From Marinobacter changyiensis (GTDB lineage: Bacteria > Pseudomonadota > Gammaproteobacteria > Pseudomonadales > Oleiphilaceae), in NCBI RefSeq assembly GCF_009193265.1, contig NZ_VZZZ01000007.1:118581-182580 (forward strand): 64,000 nt of DNA. The letters run 5' to 3'. The notes under the pieces are model-generated. The model was not told the origin of the DNA. It made no database searches and saw nothing but the letters and a program-made list of their open reading frames with translations. The position numbers and the translations under genes are program-made. Shown in pieces: positions 1 through 9,317 of the stretch; position 1 is the stretch's first letter; every line of letters starts with the position of its first letter.

Positions 1-309
1 TCTTTGCCCGAGCGTCTGGAGCAACCTGAACTCTGCCAGCGACCGGGCTCGATGAAATCCGGTAAACACGTAACCTCGCTCGGAAAACCGCGCCATCATT
101 CCGCCACGGAGATAATGCCGGAGTACCATCTCGGTCGTTTCAGTCTTTACAAACCAGGCACCACCGCGCCCCCCGGCCGTCACTGGAGTGGCTTTTTCCC
201 CCCAGTATTGTGGCGTAAACCAGTTTGCCGAAACGTTCTGGTAGTCAGGATCAGCCAAGAGCACGGCATCTTGCCTTATGCTGGTCAGATTGTCTGCTCC
301 TGCCCTCAA
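1..309 (-). CDS. kdkA: Kdo kinase / LPS core kinase family protein, 3' part cut by window edge
   Basis: The minus strand is open from 309 to the window edge (103 codons). The frame reads VTAGGRGGAWFV, then VLRHYLRGGMMARFS, GYVFTGFHRARSL and AEFRLLQTLG. This matches the N-terminal pattern of 3-deoxy-D-manno-octulosonic acid kinases of the KdkA/WaaP type (GGRG..WF, LRHY.RGG, Y.WTG..R...EFRLL), which phosphorylate the inner-core Kdo of lipopolysaccharide at the inner membrane. The catalytic half lies outside the window. The only sensible start is TTG at 309, about 10 bases after a GAGGA ribosome-binding site; the frame stays open to a stop near 393 without an ATG. It is divergent from the glycosyltransferase at 451, as expected in an LPS core locus. 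Another LPS kinase of the InaA/WaaP group is possible. Confidence 0.72.
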   Translation of the reverse strand, partial: MRAGADNLTSIRQDAVLLADPDYQNVSANWFTPQYWGEKATPVTAGGRGGAWFVKTETTEMVLRHYLRGGMMARFSERGYVFTGFHRARSLAEFRLLQTLGQR

Positions 310-450
310 TAGGTAGTCATCCTCTGCAGTCGTTTTACCTTTGCGCCCCTCAAGACGTCCTTGGGCGAGTGCGTTACAATATTGCGCAGTTTACCAACGA
401 ACATCGATAAAGCTCCACCAACCTTGATCCAAAAAGTGAAACGACCTGAC

Positions 451-1485
451 GTGATTGATTCGATATGCATCCTGCGCCTCTCCGCTATCGGCGATGTCAC
501 CCACGTCATCCCGGTGGTGCTGAGCCTTCAGGAGCAGTTACCTGACGTAAAAATTACCTGGGTTATCGGCAAGCTTGAGGCAAAACTGATCGGTGACCTG
601 CCCGGTGTCGAATTCATCATCTTCGACAAGAAAGCCGGTCGAAAGGGCTATGCCGAACTGCGCCGCGCCATGAAAGGGCGCCGTTTTGACGCCCTGCTCC
701 ATATGCAGGTAGCCCTTCGTGCCAATCTGGCCGCGGCACTGATCCCGGCGGCGATCAAAGTCGGTTATGACAAGGCTCGAAGCAAGGACCTCCACAGCCT
801 GTTTATCAATCGACGTATTGAGGCGCAGCCGGAGCAGCATGTTCGTGATTGTCTGGCCAGTTTCCTTGAGCCTCTGGGTTTGGCCCCGGCTCCGCCCAGA
901 TGGCACATTCCGCTGACGGCGGCAGATCATGCTTTTGCCCGCGAACACCTGGCGCCTGACCGGATCAACCTGGTGATCAGCCCCTGCGCGAGCCATCCTC
1001 TGCGTAACTGGTCGCCAGCACGGTATGCCGCCCTGGCAGATTACGCCGCAGGCCGGCATAACGCCAACGTCATTCTGGTGGGCAGCCCGGCGGAGTCTGA
1101 AAAAGTGGTCTGCAGGGAGATTGAAAACCGGATGAGCGAAGCGGTGGTGAATATCTGCGGCCAGGACACCCTCAAACAATTGACGGCGCTGCTTGCGGGT
1201 GCGGATTTGCTGGTGTCGCCGGACACTGGCCCCGCTCATATCGCCAGCGCGATGGGAGCGGACGTGCTCGGGCTTTATGCCGCCAGCAATCCGGACCGCT
1301 CCGGCCCCTATAACTCCCTGGGCTGGTGCGTAAATCGCTACCCGGAAGCCTTACAGAAGTTCACCGGGAAAACCGTCTCTGAAGCGCGCTGGGGGGCAAA
1401 AGCCGAATTTGAGGGCGCGATGGAAATGATCTCGGTCGCCGATGCGACCAGCATGCTGGACCGGTGGGTTGCGGCAACGCGATAA
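451..1485 (+). CDS. Glycosyltransferase family 9 (ADP-heptose:LPS heptosyltransferase type)
   Basis: Product of about 344 residues, the usual size for WaaC/WaaF/RfaQ-like enzymes, which add heptose to the LPS inner core on the cytoplasmic face of the inner membrane. The N terminus ICILRLSAIGDVTHVIP is the family's first beta strand and G-D motif. The C-terminal half has LVSPDTGPAHIASAMGA, the conserved D-TGP-H nucleotide-sugar motif. I chose GTG at 451 so that the protein begins just before the first strand. The frame is open upstream, with GTG at 436 and TTG at 424 as alternatives, and no strong ribosome-binding site decides between them. The neighbours (kdkA-like gene, ilvE, glnE) mirror the Pseudomonas glnE-ilvE-waaF-waaC locus. 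Which heptose it transfers cannot be told from sequence alone. Confidence 0.88.
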   Translation: MIDSICILRLSAIGDVTHVIPVVLSLQEQLPDVKITWVIGKLEAKLIGDLPGVEFIIFDKKAGRKGYAELRRAMKGRRFDALLHMQVALRANLAAALIPAAIKVGYDKARSKDLHSLFINRRIEAQPEQHVRDCLASFLEPLGLAPAPPRWHIPLTAADHAFAREHLAPDRINLVISPCASHPLRNWSPARYAALADYAAGRHNANVILVGSPAESEKVVCREIENRMSEAVVNICGQDTLKQLTALLAGADLLVSPDTGPAHIASAMGADVLGLYAASNPDRSGPYNSLGWCVNRYPEALQKFTGKTVSEARWGAKAEFEGAMEMISVADATSMLDRWVAATR

Positions 1486-1525
1486 TCGCCGCAACCTCCT
1501 ATGGCAGAACCCCTATGGCAAGTGC

Positions 1526-1930
1526 TTACTTCCTTGCGGTGTAATCCTGATAGGACTTTTCTTCCACGAATCGTGAGCCGAGGGCCAGGTTCACTTCTTT
1601 CTTGATCGCCGCACGCCGGTCATTGGTCACGTAGACGGCACGGGCCAGTTCAATAAATCGTGAACCGAAATTCTGGGCGGCTTCCTGATCCCGAATATCA
1701 TCCTCGATCACCCAAAGCTCCTCGTTGACAGCCTTAAGCTGGGCACGCAGGTCAGCGATGACGGACGCGTCCTGAACGGCTTCATCCCAGGTACGACTCA
1801 GCTCGTCCAGCTCCAGCCGCACATTTCTGACCTTCGCAGCATCCGCAATGCGCTCGGATTTAATTTCCAGAATGGTGATCTTGTCCAGTACTTCGCCGAA
1901 GGAGACCGGCACTTTGATTACGTCTGCCAT
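1526..1930 (-). CDS. DUF6165 family protein
   Basis: A 134-residue soluble protein with no signal peptide or membrane segment. It begins MADVIKVPVSFGEVLDKITILEIKS-, the pattern I associate with DUF6165 proteins, which often sit in LPS or capsule loci. The middle (residues 35-90) is rich in charged, heptad-like helices, so a coiled-coil or helical bundle is likely. The ATG follows an AGGA ribosome-binding site. It lies between ilvE, transcribed the same way 113 bp upstream, and the convergent glycosyltransferase. The function is unknown; the context suggests a link to surface polysaccharide synthesis. Confidence 0.7.
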   Translation of the reverse strand: MADVIKVPVSFGEVLDKITILEIKSERIADAAKVRNVRLELDELSRTWDEAVQDASVIADLRAQLKAVNEELWVIEDDIRDQEAAQNFGSRFIELARAVYVTNDRRAAIKKEVNLALGSRFVEEKSYQDYTARK

Positions 1931-1968
1931 TGGGGTGTCCTGCAGGTTGGTTAATCGGGTTCAAAGCA

Positions 1969-2002
1969 AGGCCGTCGTGCTGCAATGCAGTCAGGACGGC
2001 CT
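1969..2002 (-). terminator. Nested hairpin between ilvE and the DUF6165 gene
   Basis: Outer arms AGGCCGTC and GACGGCCT enclose a second stem, CTGC-AAT-GCAG. On the minus strand the T-run after the stem is weak, so this may only slow transcription or protect the ilvE mRNA end. Just beyond it, toward ilvE, AAGGACTATT is repeated directly at 2014 and 2025. Confidence 0.4.
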
Positions 2003-2043
2003 GTACTTTTGTTAAGGACTATTCAAGGACTATTTAAGATCTA

Positions 2044-2970
2044 TCAGCTCCGGGTGTGGGACAGCCAACCGGCATTTTCTGCGCGTTTGCCCTTCACCGC
2101 ATCGAAGTACATGCTTTGCAGCTTCTCGGTCAACGGGCCGCGCTTGCCAGCGCCGATCACCCGGCCATCCAGCTCACGAATCGGCAGCACTTCTGCCGCC
2201 GTGCCGGTGAAGAACGCTTCGTCCGCGACATACACCTCATCCCGGGTAATGCGGCGCTCGCGAACCGGAATATCAAGCTCTTTGCAGAACTCGAGAATGG
2301 TCTGGCGGGTAATGCCTTCCAGACAGGACGTCAGTTCGGGGGTATGCAACACGCCGTCGCGATAGATGAAGACGTTTTCTCCGGAACCTTCCGAGACATA
2401 GCCTTCGTTATCCAGCAGCAGAGCCTCTTCGCAACCACAGGCTATCGCTTCGTTCAGCGCCAGCATGGAGTTGATATAGTTGCCGTTCGCCTTGGCCTTG
2501 CACATCGTGATATTGACATGGTGGCGGGTATAGGAAGAGGTGCGCACCTTGATGCCCAGTTCTTTTGCTTCCGGCGACATGTAGGACGGCCAGCTCCAGG
2601 CTGCAACCATCAGGTGCACCTTGAGGTTGTCCGCTCGCAGTCCCATGCCCTCTGAGCCCAGAAATGCCATCGGGCGAATGTAGGCTTCGTCGAGATTGTT
2701 CTCGCGCACGGCGCTGAGCTGGGCATCGTTTACCTGATCTTTGGTAAACGGCATTTTCATATTGAGAATATGGGCAGAACGGAACAGGCGGTCGGTGTGT
2801 TCTTTCAAACGAAAGATCGCCGGGCCCTTATCGGTATTGTAGGCTCGCACACCCTCAAAACAGCCCATGCCGTAATGCAGTGTGTGAGTTAATACATGAA
2901 CCTTGGCGTCGCGCCAAGGAATCATCTCACCATCCAGCCAGATCAGGCCATCACGATCCGCCATTGACAT
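2044..2970 (-). CDS. ilvE: Branched-chain amino acid aminotransferase
   Basis: This 308-residue class IV PLP-dependent transaminase catalyses the last step of valine, leucine and isoleucine synthesis, moving the amino group from glutamate to the branched 2-oxo acids. The N-terminal block IWLDGEMIPWRDAKVHVLTH and HYGMGCFEGVRAY are typical. The PLP lysine lies in CKAKANGNYINSML, and the C terminus has EVFFTGTAAEV-like residues (YVADEAFFTGTAAEVLPI). Length equals the E. coli and Pseudomonas enzymes. The first ATG follows an AGGAGC ribosome-binding site. It is 55 bp downstream of glnE on the same strand, the order known from Pseudomonas. Confidence 0.95.
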   Translation of the reverse strand: MSMADRDGLIWLDGEMIPWRDAKVHVLTHTLHYGMGCFEGVRAYNTDKGPAIFRLKEHTDRLFRSAHILNMKMPFTKDQVNDAQLSAVRENNLDEAYIRPMAFLGSEGMGLRADNLKVHLMVAAWSWPSYMSPEAKELGIKVRTSSYTRHHVNITMCKAKANGNYINSMLALNEAIACGCEEALLLDNEGYVSEGSGENVFIYRDGVLHTPELTSCLEGITRQTILEFCKELDIPVRERRITRDEVYVADEAFFTGTAAEVLPIRELDGRVIGAGKRGPLTEKLQSMYFDAVKGKRAENAGWLSHTRS

Positions 2971-3025
2971 TGTTCTTGCTCCTAAGCAGGCAAATTCCGG
3001 AAAGGCAGCATTCTAGCAGGAAAAA

Positions 3026-5956
3026 TCATCGGGACGAAGCGTCCGACGATACCTGCATGACCCGCTGCCACATCGATTGTATGTACTCGCGCTCCGACGG
3101 AAACGCATCCGGCTCGACCTGGCTGTTGAGGTTCTGGAGAGCCCGGCGATGGATGGTCGAGCGCAAGGTGATGTAGGCATCCCGCAGCTTCTCGGTATCC
3201 TCAACTTCCAGTACCCCCACCCGGCCCAGCTCCTCCAGTTGCCGGATATTATCGGACCATTGGGTCAGAGCCGGATGGCTGGAAGCATGGGCCAGCATCA
3301 GAAACTGCACCATGAATTCGATGTCAATAATGCCGCCATAGTCATGCTTGAGGTGAAATACCTTCGGCGTCTTGCCTGAACCTGTGGAGGTGCCAAGAGA
3401 CGTGCGCATTTTTTCCCGCATGTCGATGACGTCGGTCCGCAGTTTCTCGATATCACGTTCTTCACACAGAATATCGTGTCGCAGGGCCTCGAAAGCCTCA
3501 AGCGTCTCGAGGCAGCCCGCCACACCCCGGGCTCGGGCCAGAGCCTGGTGCTCCCAGGTCCAGGCATCCTGGCGCTGGTACTTCTCAAAGGCACTCAAGG
3601 TGCTGACCGGCAGGCCCGAGTTTCCGGATGGGCGCAACCGCATGTCGATTTCATAGAGCTGGCCGGCCGGGGTCTGGGTATTCAGAATATGCACGATCCG
3701 CTGCGCCAGCCGGGTGTAGAACACCGAATTATCAATGGATTTTTCACCGTCGGTAGACTGCTGAGGATCAGCATCGTGCACGAAGACCAGGTCGAGATCG
3801 GAGGTGTATCCAAGCTCAACCCCCCCGAGCTTGCCATAACCGATGATCGCAAAATCGGTGTCACAGATCGACCCATCCGGACGCCGGGGGTGGCCGTAAC
3901 GGCTCACCAGATTAGAGAATGCCACATCAATCACATGGTCCAGGACTACCTCGGCGATCCAGGTCAGGTAATCACTCACTTTCATCAACGGCAACGTGCC
4001 TCTCAGCTCCGAAGCCGCCACCCGCAAAATATGAGCCTTCTTGAAATGCCGCAGGGACTCCATCTGTTCTTCCAGATCCTCGTAGGGAATCCTCAACATC
4101 TGCTGGCGCAAGTCGTCCTGTAGCTCAGCCTTGGTCGGCGGGTGGTAAAGACTCTCCGCATTGAGCAATTCGTCCAGCAGCAACGGGGTTTCCGCCAGTT
4201 GTCTGGCAATCCAGGGGCTTTCACTACACAGGCGCACCAGCTGCGTTCGCGCTCCGGGATTCTCGAGCAGCAATACCAGATAGGCCGTCCGTCTGAGGAC
4301 CGCCTCCACCAGCAGTAAAACCCGCCCCAGAGTCTCGGAGGACTTCTCGACGTGGGTCAAGGCTTCCAGCAAAACCGGCATTACCTGATTGAGGCGACGG
4401 CGACCCTGAGTCTGCATGGTTTGCACCGGCCGGCCTTTACGCAGGTCCGCCAGGGCTTTGACACTGTCTTCCGCTTGCTCAAAGCCCTGCCCGGATAACC
4501 AGGTTACAGCGGTTTCGTCATCCATCTCACCCAACCAGAGTTCTTTCCAGCCATCGTCCAGCGGAGCCACTTCCTCGTCTTCCTCGTCGGTGGTTATGAT
4601 GTCGGAGAAGTGCTGGGCCACCCGGTCACGATGCTTGTCGAGCTCCGCTACGCAGGCAGACCAGTCGTCACAGCCCATGGCCAGCGCTATCCGCGCCTGG
4701 GTAAAGGCATCTTCGGGCAACAGCTGAGTCTGCTGGTCATCAACTCCCTGGAGAGCGTGCTCCAGGTTCCGCAGAAAAACATAGGCATTGCGGAGTTCAC
4801 CGACCACCTCCTGGGGCAGCAGCTCAAGCCGTTCCAGCTCCGACAGAATTGGCAGTAGTTCCCGTTGCTGCAGTTCCCGGTCACGACCGCCCCGAATCAG
4901 CTGGAATGCCTGCACCACAAACTCGATTTCCCGAATGCCACCACTGCCGAGCTTGATATTGTTTTCCAGCCCCTTGCGGCGAACTTCCCGGCTGATCATC
5001 GATTTCATATTCCGCAGGGATTCAAAGGCACTGAAATCAATGTATTTCCGGTAGACGAAAGGTCTCAGGCTGTCCATCAACACCTTTCCCATCGCCTGGT
5101 CCCCGGCGACCACCCGCGCCTTGACCATGGCGTAACGCTCCCAATCCCGGCCCTGGTCCTGGTAATAGGTCTCAAGGGCTGAAAAGCTCATGGCGAGGGC
5201 ACCACTCTGCCCGTAGGGCCGTAGCCGCATGTCCACCCGGAACACGAAACCGTCCCCGGTATTCTGATCCAGCGCCTGAATCAGTCGTTGGCCAAGGCGA
5301 ACAAAAAACTGTTCATTGTCGATAGAGCGACTGCCATCCCTGGTTTCGCCTTTGCTCGGATAAGCGAATATAAGGTCAATGTCCGATGATACGTTGAGTT
5401 CACGCCCACCCAGCTTACCCATGCCCAGCACCACCATCTTCTGAGGCGACTCTTCACCAGACAGCGGATTGATTCCCCAAGGCGTGCCTGACTGCCCGCA
5501 GGCATCTTTATACAGCCAGTCCAGCGCACCATCGATGCAGGTATCCGCCAGTTCGCTGGTCGCCGCCATAGTTTCGGCGAGATCCGACCAGCCCATCAGG
5601 TCACGCCAGATGATGCGGAACTGGCTTTCCATGCGGAACTGGCGAAGTGCCCTGTGGAGTTGTGGCTCATCGCTTACCGGGCTGAGATATTGCTGCCAGC
5701 GTGTCTTCAGGTACTCGGGCGTTACGGGATCCCGGAGTGAGCGCGATGAGGCAAGTCTTGCCATGGCTTCAGGATGACGCTGCAGGCTGTGCTTGATGAA
5801 GTCGCTACGGGCAATGCCATGGAGAACATCGGCCTCGGTCACCTCGGGCATCGCTTGCAACCAATCGAGCCCCGCGTCCGCTTTCAGCCCTGCCAATGCT
5901 TCGGAAGCCATTGACTGCACTTGTTCCGGAAGCCCGTCAATCTGCGTCTCCATCAT
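3026..5956 (-). CDS. glnE: Bifunctional glutamine synthetase adenylyltransferase / adenylyl-removing enzyme
   Basis: A 976-residue protein (E. coli about 946) that adds AMP to, or removes it from, the regulatory tyrosine of each glutamine synthetase subunit in response to PII and glutamine. Two nucleotidyltransferase domains are visible: an N-terminal one (de-adenylylating) with GMGKLGGRELNVSSDIDLIF, and a C-terminal one (adenylylating) with GYGKLGGVELGYTSDLDLVF; each keeps the D-x-D metal pair. The target tyrosine is in GlnA at 13,832-15,235. The start is one of two adjacent ATGs after an AGGGG site. It is probably co-transcribed with ilvE and divergent from the K+ channel gene. Confidence 0.97.
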   Translation of the reverse strand: MMETQIDGLPEQVQSMASEALAGLKADAGLDWLQAMPEVTEADVLHGIARSDFIKHSLQRHPEAMARLASSRSLRDPVTPEYLKTRWQQYLSPVSDEPQLHRALRQFRMESQFRIIWRDLMGWSDLAETMAATSELADTCIDGALDWLYKDACGQSGTPWGINPLSGEESPQKMVVLGMGKLGGRELNVSSDIDLIFAYPSKGETRDGSRSIDNEQFFVRLGQRLIQALDQNTGDGFVFRVDMRLRPYGQSGALAMSFSALETYYQDQGRDWERYAMVKARVVAGDQAMGKVLMDSLRPFVYRKYIDFSAFESLRNMKSMISREVRRKGLENNIKLGSGGIREIEFVVQAFQLIRGGRDRELQQRELLPILSELERLELLPQEVVGELRNAYVFLRNLEHALQGVDDQQTQLLPEDAFTQARIALAMGCDDWSACVAELDKHRDRVAQHFSDIITTDEEDEEVAPLDDGWKELWLGEMDDETAVTWLSGQGFEQAEDSVKALADLRKGRPVQTMQTQGRRRLNQVMPVLLEALTHVEKSSETLGRVLLLVEAVLRRTAYLVLLLENPGARTQLVRLCSESPWIARQLAETPLLLDELLNAESLYHPPTKAELQDDLRQQMLRIPYEDLEEQMESLRHFKKAHILRVAASELRGTLPLMKVSDYLTWIAEVVLDHVIDVAFSNLVSRYGHPRRPDGSICDTDFAIIGYGKLGGVELGYTSDLDLVFVHDADPQQSTDGEKSIDNSVFYTRLAQRIVHILNTQTPAGQLYEIDMRLRPSGNSGLPVSTLSAFEKYQRQDAWTWEHQALARARGVAGCLETLEAFEALRHDILCEERDIEKLRTDVIDMREKMRTSLGTSTGSGKTPKVFHLKHDYGGIIDIEFMVQFLMLAHASSHPALTQWSDNIRQLEELGRVGVLEVEDTEKLRDAYITLRSTIHRRALQNLNSQVEPDAFPSEREYIQSMWQRVMQVSSDASSR

Positions 5957-6058
5957 GCCAACCCCTGTTAATTTCCTGATTTTTCAACTAACTTTTAAAG
6001 TCAGATCGCGCCACTGGTCAAGCTGACGGTACTTCCGGTACTGTAAACGTAAGTCACC

Positions 6059-7246
6059 ATGCTCTCCACTACCGATTCGGGGCTACCGCACCAGACCATG
6101 CTACCATACCGAAATTCCCTGAACCCCGAACACCAGCTCTCGCATCTACCGATGTCAGGCATTATCAAGCACCGCATCAAGTGGCTGTTCGGCTTGCTGG
6201 CATTGCTGATTGTGCTCCAGACCCTGCTCCTGGTGGCGGTTGAAGATCTCACGGCTTTCCAGGCCTTCTATCTGACCACCACCACTCTGGCCACCGTGGG
6301 CTATGGCGACCTGTCCCCGCAGACCGTGGCTGGCAGGGCCAGCACCATTGTGGTGATGTACGGTTTTGGTATTACGTTGCTGACACTGATCGTGAGTGAC
6401 TTTATCGAATTCCGCTTCTATAAGCGGGAACGCATACTGACCGGACGCTGGGTATACGACATGAAAGACCACATCATTATCATCAACACACCGCGTCAGG
6501 GGGGCGAGCAGTACTTCTCCAGACTTGCGTCCCAGATTCGCGCTGTGCCGAACTACGAGACCATACCCATCCAGATTCTGACCCAACAGTTTCCCAATGG
6601 TCTGCCACCGGAGCTCAGGGATGTCGGTCTCACCCATTTCCATGGTTCCGGGAGTGACCCGGCAGCTCTGAAAGCGGTGCATGCGGGCGGCGCCAGGCAC
6701 ATCATCCTGCTTGCCGCCGACGAAACTGATTCGGCATCCGACAGCCTGTCGTTTGATATTGCCCACCGCCTGTCGGAATCCAAACTCAGCAGTCGTTTAA
6801 CGGTCGAGGTCGTCAGCGACCAGAATCGGCCACGCTTTAAAGCGCTGGGCGTTGCCACAATTATCCGGCCGGTCAGAACTTACCCTGAAATCATGGTGCG
6901 GGCAGTGATATCGCCAGGCTCCGAAAAGGTACTGGAAGACCTGTTCAACTATCAGCAGGACCATCCCCACCGCTATGACATTGAACTGGACGACCTGACC
7001 TGGTCCGATATCGTAAGCGCACTGATACGGCACAGTATCGGTACCGCTCTGGCCTACATCGACCACAATGGCGAAGTGGTCTGTCACCCGGAGCCCACGG
7101 AAGAGGTGGAGGGCAAAGGCCTGATCGTGCTGGTGAAATCGACCGAGACCCCGGAAGTGGAGGTATTGATAGAAGCGCTGGACCGCTACCGTGCCTTCAT
7201 CGCCAAGTGGCATGACATGCAGAACAACGCAAAGGATATGCCCTGA
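6059..7246 (+). CDS. Potassium channel with RCK/TrkA-N-type domain
   Basis: A 395-residue inner-membrane protein. TM1 is about residues 42-61, the pore loop carries TTLATVGYGD (K+ selectivity filter, GYGD at 81-84), and TM2 is about 94-114. The cytoplasmic part begins near 137 (DHIIIINTPRQGG) and has the Rossmann-like layout of an RCK/TrkA-N domain, with a further C-terminal region. This is the two-helix, MthK-like layout; ligand and gating are unknown. The N-terminal 31 residues are hydrophilic and poorly conserved in style, and no start (ATG at 6059, 6098 or 6152) has a good ribosome-binding site, so translation may begin at 6152 (MSGIIKHRIK). It sits between glnE and the CYTH gene, which are neighbours in E. 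coli. Confidence 0.88.
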   Translation: MLSTTDSGLPHQTMLPYRNSLNPEHQLSHLPMSGIIKHRIKWLFGLLALLIVLQTLLLVAVEDLTAFQAFYLTTTTLATVGYGDLSPQTVAGRASTIVVMYGFGITLLTLIVSDFIEFRFYKRERILTGRWVYDMKDHIIIINTPRQGGEQYFSRLASQIRAVPNYETIPIQILTQQFPNGLPPELRDVGLTHFHGSGSDPAALKAVHAGGARHIILLAADETDSASDSLSFDIAHRLSESKLSSRLTVEVVSDQNRPRFKALGVATIIRPVRTYPEIMVRAVISPGSEKVLEDLFNYQQDHPHRYDIELDDLTWSDIVSALIRHSIGTALAYIDHNGEVVCHPEPTEEVEGKGLIVLVKSTETPEVEVLIEALDRYRAFIAKWHDMQNNAKDMP

Positions 7247-7266
7247 GTAAGGTCCACTATAAACGC

Positions 7267-8124
7267 TTATGACCTGGCATTGAGCAATCCTGCCTGTAAC
7301 TGGCCCAGCAACGGATTGCCAACCAGCGACCGGAGCGAAGCCCCCGAGGCAAGTGATTCCGCAAGCCACTCCCAGGCGGGCAGAACCCCGCCATGCTGTG
7401 CCCTGGACTTCACCTCCTGAAGCTCATCCAACCACCGTTTTGATGGCGCATCGGTCAGCCAGGCAATGGCGAGATCGTGGAACAGTCTTGTGGTGGCATC
7501 GACCTCGTCCCCCAGCCCGACGGGCTCATGGATACCCGCCAGGTAATAGCCCTGCTCGGCTTTACTGATCAGATTGAAGAACACGCTTACCTGGTCAGCA
7601 AGCCTTGTCGCCCAAATGGTTAGCCGGGAGGCATCGCCGGACTTGAGCTCGAACTCCACCTCATTCAGGGGTAGCCTCTGCTCGCCTGCAATGATGGAAC
7701 CCTGGTCCATGGCACACTCAATGACCGCCTCGCCATCGTCCAGCATGAGAACCCGGCGCTCAAAGTTGGTCTCGAACACCGGCGCCAGTTCGGCCAGATT
7801 TACATCCTGCCCCACGGGGGTATCGGCCACCAGCCCGATGTTCAGCTCCGTTCCCATCAGTGGCCATTCCCACTCCTGCCGCCGGTGGGCTCCATCCACG
7901 AATTCACCCTGGGTTTTCAGGGTCTGGATGTAATGATCACCAGTCTGCCGCACACGCAGCGCAATGCGCTGACGATTCAGATCCGCTGATGGTGTGTCGT
8001 AGTAGCGGTTGATCAACTGGCCCGTTTTCCCCGGGGAGGTTTCCTGCAGGCTGGACAGCCATTCGAAGGCCTTGGCCATGTCATTCGGCGCTAGCGTCAG
8101 TTTGATTTCCAGCTCTTCTGCCAT
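7267..8124 (-). CDS. CYTH domain inorganic triphosphatase (YgiF-like, no full CHAD domain)
   Basis: This 285-residue protein opens with MAEELEIKLTL, the ExExK signature of the CYTH fold, which binds triphosphate and divalent metal inside a beta tunnel. The family hydrolyses inorganic triphosphate. Residues 1-200 cover the CYTH domain (RIALRVRQTGDHYIQTLKT and ERRVLMLDDGEAVIECAMD supply basic and acidic tunnel strands). E. coli YgiF is about 433 residues, with a C-terminal CHAD helical domain; here only about 80 residues follow the CYTH part, so CHAD is missing or reduced. Neighbourhood with glnE matches ygiF-glnE of enterics, but a channel gene lies between them. Convergent with that channel (20-bp gap). 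Confidence 0.85.
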   Translation of the reverse strand: MAEELEIKLTLAPNDMAKAFEWLSSLQETSPGKTGQLINRYYDTPSADLNRQRIALRVRQTGDHYIQTLKTQGEFVDGAHRRQEWEWPLMGTELNIGLVADTPVGQDVNLAELAPVFETNFERRVLMLDDGEAVIECAMDQGSIIAGEQRLPLNEVEFELKSGDASRLTIWATRLADQVSVFFNLISKAEQGYYLAGIHEPVGLGDEVDATTRLFHDLAIAWLTDAPSKRWLDELQEVKSRAQHGGVLPAWEWLAESLASGASLRSLVGNPLLGQLQAGLLNARS

Positions 8125-8203
8125 GATTGATCTCTAGCCAAGGATTATTCGAGTAACCGTAAAACGTCTGTGGCTGGCGGGCAACTTTCTTTTTCTTCCG
8201 CCA

Positions 8204-8236
8204 TAAAAAAACCGGCAGCCCGAAGGCTGCCGGTTC
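8204..8236 (-). terminator. Intrinsic terminator of the porin gene
   Basis: On the minus strand, a 10-bp stem (ACCGGCAGCC with its complement) closes a TTCG loop and is followed by a run of seven Ts. It lies 35 bp after the porin stop codon. Confidence 0.9.
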
Positions 8237-8270
8237 TTACGGTTTACAGTCTGATTAGCTGGTTAGCGGA

Positions 8271-9317
8271 TCAGAAGTAGTAAACAGCACCAACAGAGGC
8301 AATGGAGCGCTCGTCGGAAGCGGCATCGTCATCACCATCTCCGTCAACATCGTAGCCATATACTTCGTCACCGCCACCCAGATAGCCTTCGAAGTAGACA
8401 TACATGTGGTCAGACAGGTTGTGCAAAGCCTGGAACGTGATGGTGTCAGTCTTGGTGTCGTCTGAGTCATCAGCAGTATTCAGCTCATAGGACAGCGCAA
8501 ACTGGTTGGCACCAAGAGTGTAGTAACCGATCACACCGAAGGTATCAGACGCATCCTTGGTGGTGTGGTACTCACCGGTCAGGCGCAGATTGTCCAGGTT
8601 GTAGCTCGCACGCACGCCGTAGGTGTTCTCGTTGCTATCAGATACATCACCATCGTTGGAGTCCATGGCGAAAGCCAGTTCAAGCGCGTCAACTTCGTAC
8701 AGTGCGGCCAACTGGTAAGGGTAGGACTTTTCAGAGCCCGCGCCGGCTTTGGTATCGCTGTCGCCGTTAAACTGCACAGCTGCTGCCAGCGTCAGGCCAC
8801 CGAACGAAGGAGACGTGTACTGAATAAGGTCGCCTTCACCAGTAGAGTAGTCCGCACCGATGTTCAGGATTGCCACTTCGTAGTACTGGGAGATCTCATC
8901 TACAGCGCGCTCGTAGGTTGAGTCATCAGAGCCAATCCAGATCTGACCGAAGCTGTCACCTTTGACACCGATGTAGGCTTCGTCCAGAGCATCAATGCCG
9001 TTGCTGCGAGCCTTGTCGTCGGCGTCGATTCCTTCGAGTTCTAGTTTAAAGAAACCGGTGATGCCAGGAGCGACCTCGTGCTCGTGCTTGACGCCGAGGG
9101 TGGAACCGTTATCGAAGTGATTGATTTCAGAAGGGCCGCCGTCAATATTGTCATGAGCGATAGCGTACTGGATATTACCGTAGACTGTAGGCATGGAATC
9201 CATGCGCGAGGCCAGTTCGTCCGCACGTGAGTCGGCACTGGCAGCAGTGGTTTGCGCCATGGTGGTGCCAGAGAAAGCAACTGCAGCGATAGCCGTAGCG
9301 ATGAGTGTTTTTTTCAT
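8271..9317 (-). CDS. Gram-negative general porin (trimeric OmpC-like)
   Basis: A 348-residue outer-membrane beta barrel. The first 21 residues (MKKTLIATAIAAVAFSGTTMA) form a Sec signal peptide with an A-x-A-type cleavage site. The mature part has the glycine/aspartate-rich alternating strand pattern of Gram_neg_porins, begins near PTVYGNIQYAIAHD, contains GVKGDSFGQIWIGSDDS and RASYNLDNLRLTGEY strands, and ends in ...GAVYYF with the terminal aromatic residue recognised by the BAM machinery. The acidic character and DGDGDDDAAS loop near the end fit a marine halotolerant host. It should allow diffusion of small hydrophilic solutes; the selectivity is unknown. It is a single gene with its own terminator and a 569-bp upstream region. 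Confidence 0.92.
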   Translation of the reverse strand: MKKTLIATAIAAVAFSGTTMAQTTAASADSRADELASRMDSMPTVYGNIQYAIAHDNIDGGPSEINHFDNGSTLGVKHEHEVAPGITGFFKLELEGIDADDKARSNGIDALDEAYIGVKGDSFGQIWIGSDDSTYERAVDEISQYYEVAILNIGADYSTGEGDLIQYTSPSFGGLTLAAAVQFNGDSDTKAGAGSEKSYPYQLAALYEVDALELAFAMDSNDGDVSDSNENTYGVRASYNLDNLRLTGEYHTTKDASDTFGVIGYYTLGANQFALSYELNTADDSDDTKTDTITFQALHNLSDHMYVYFEGYLGGGDEVYGYDVDGDGDDDAASDERSIASVGAVYYF

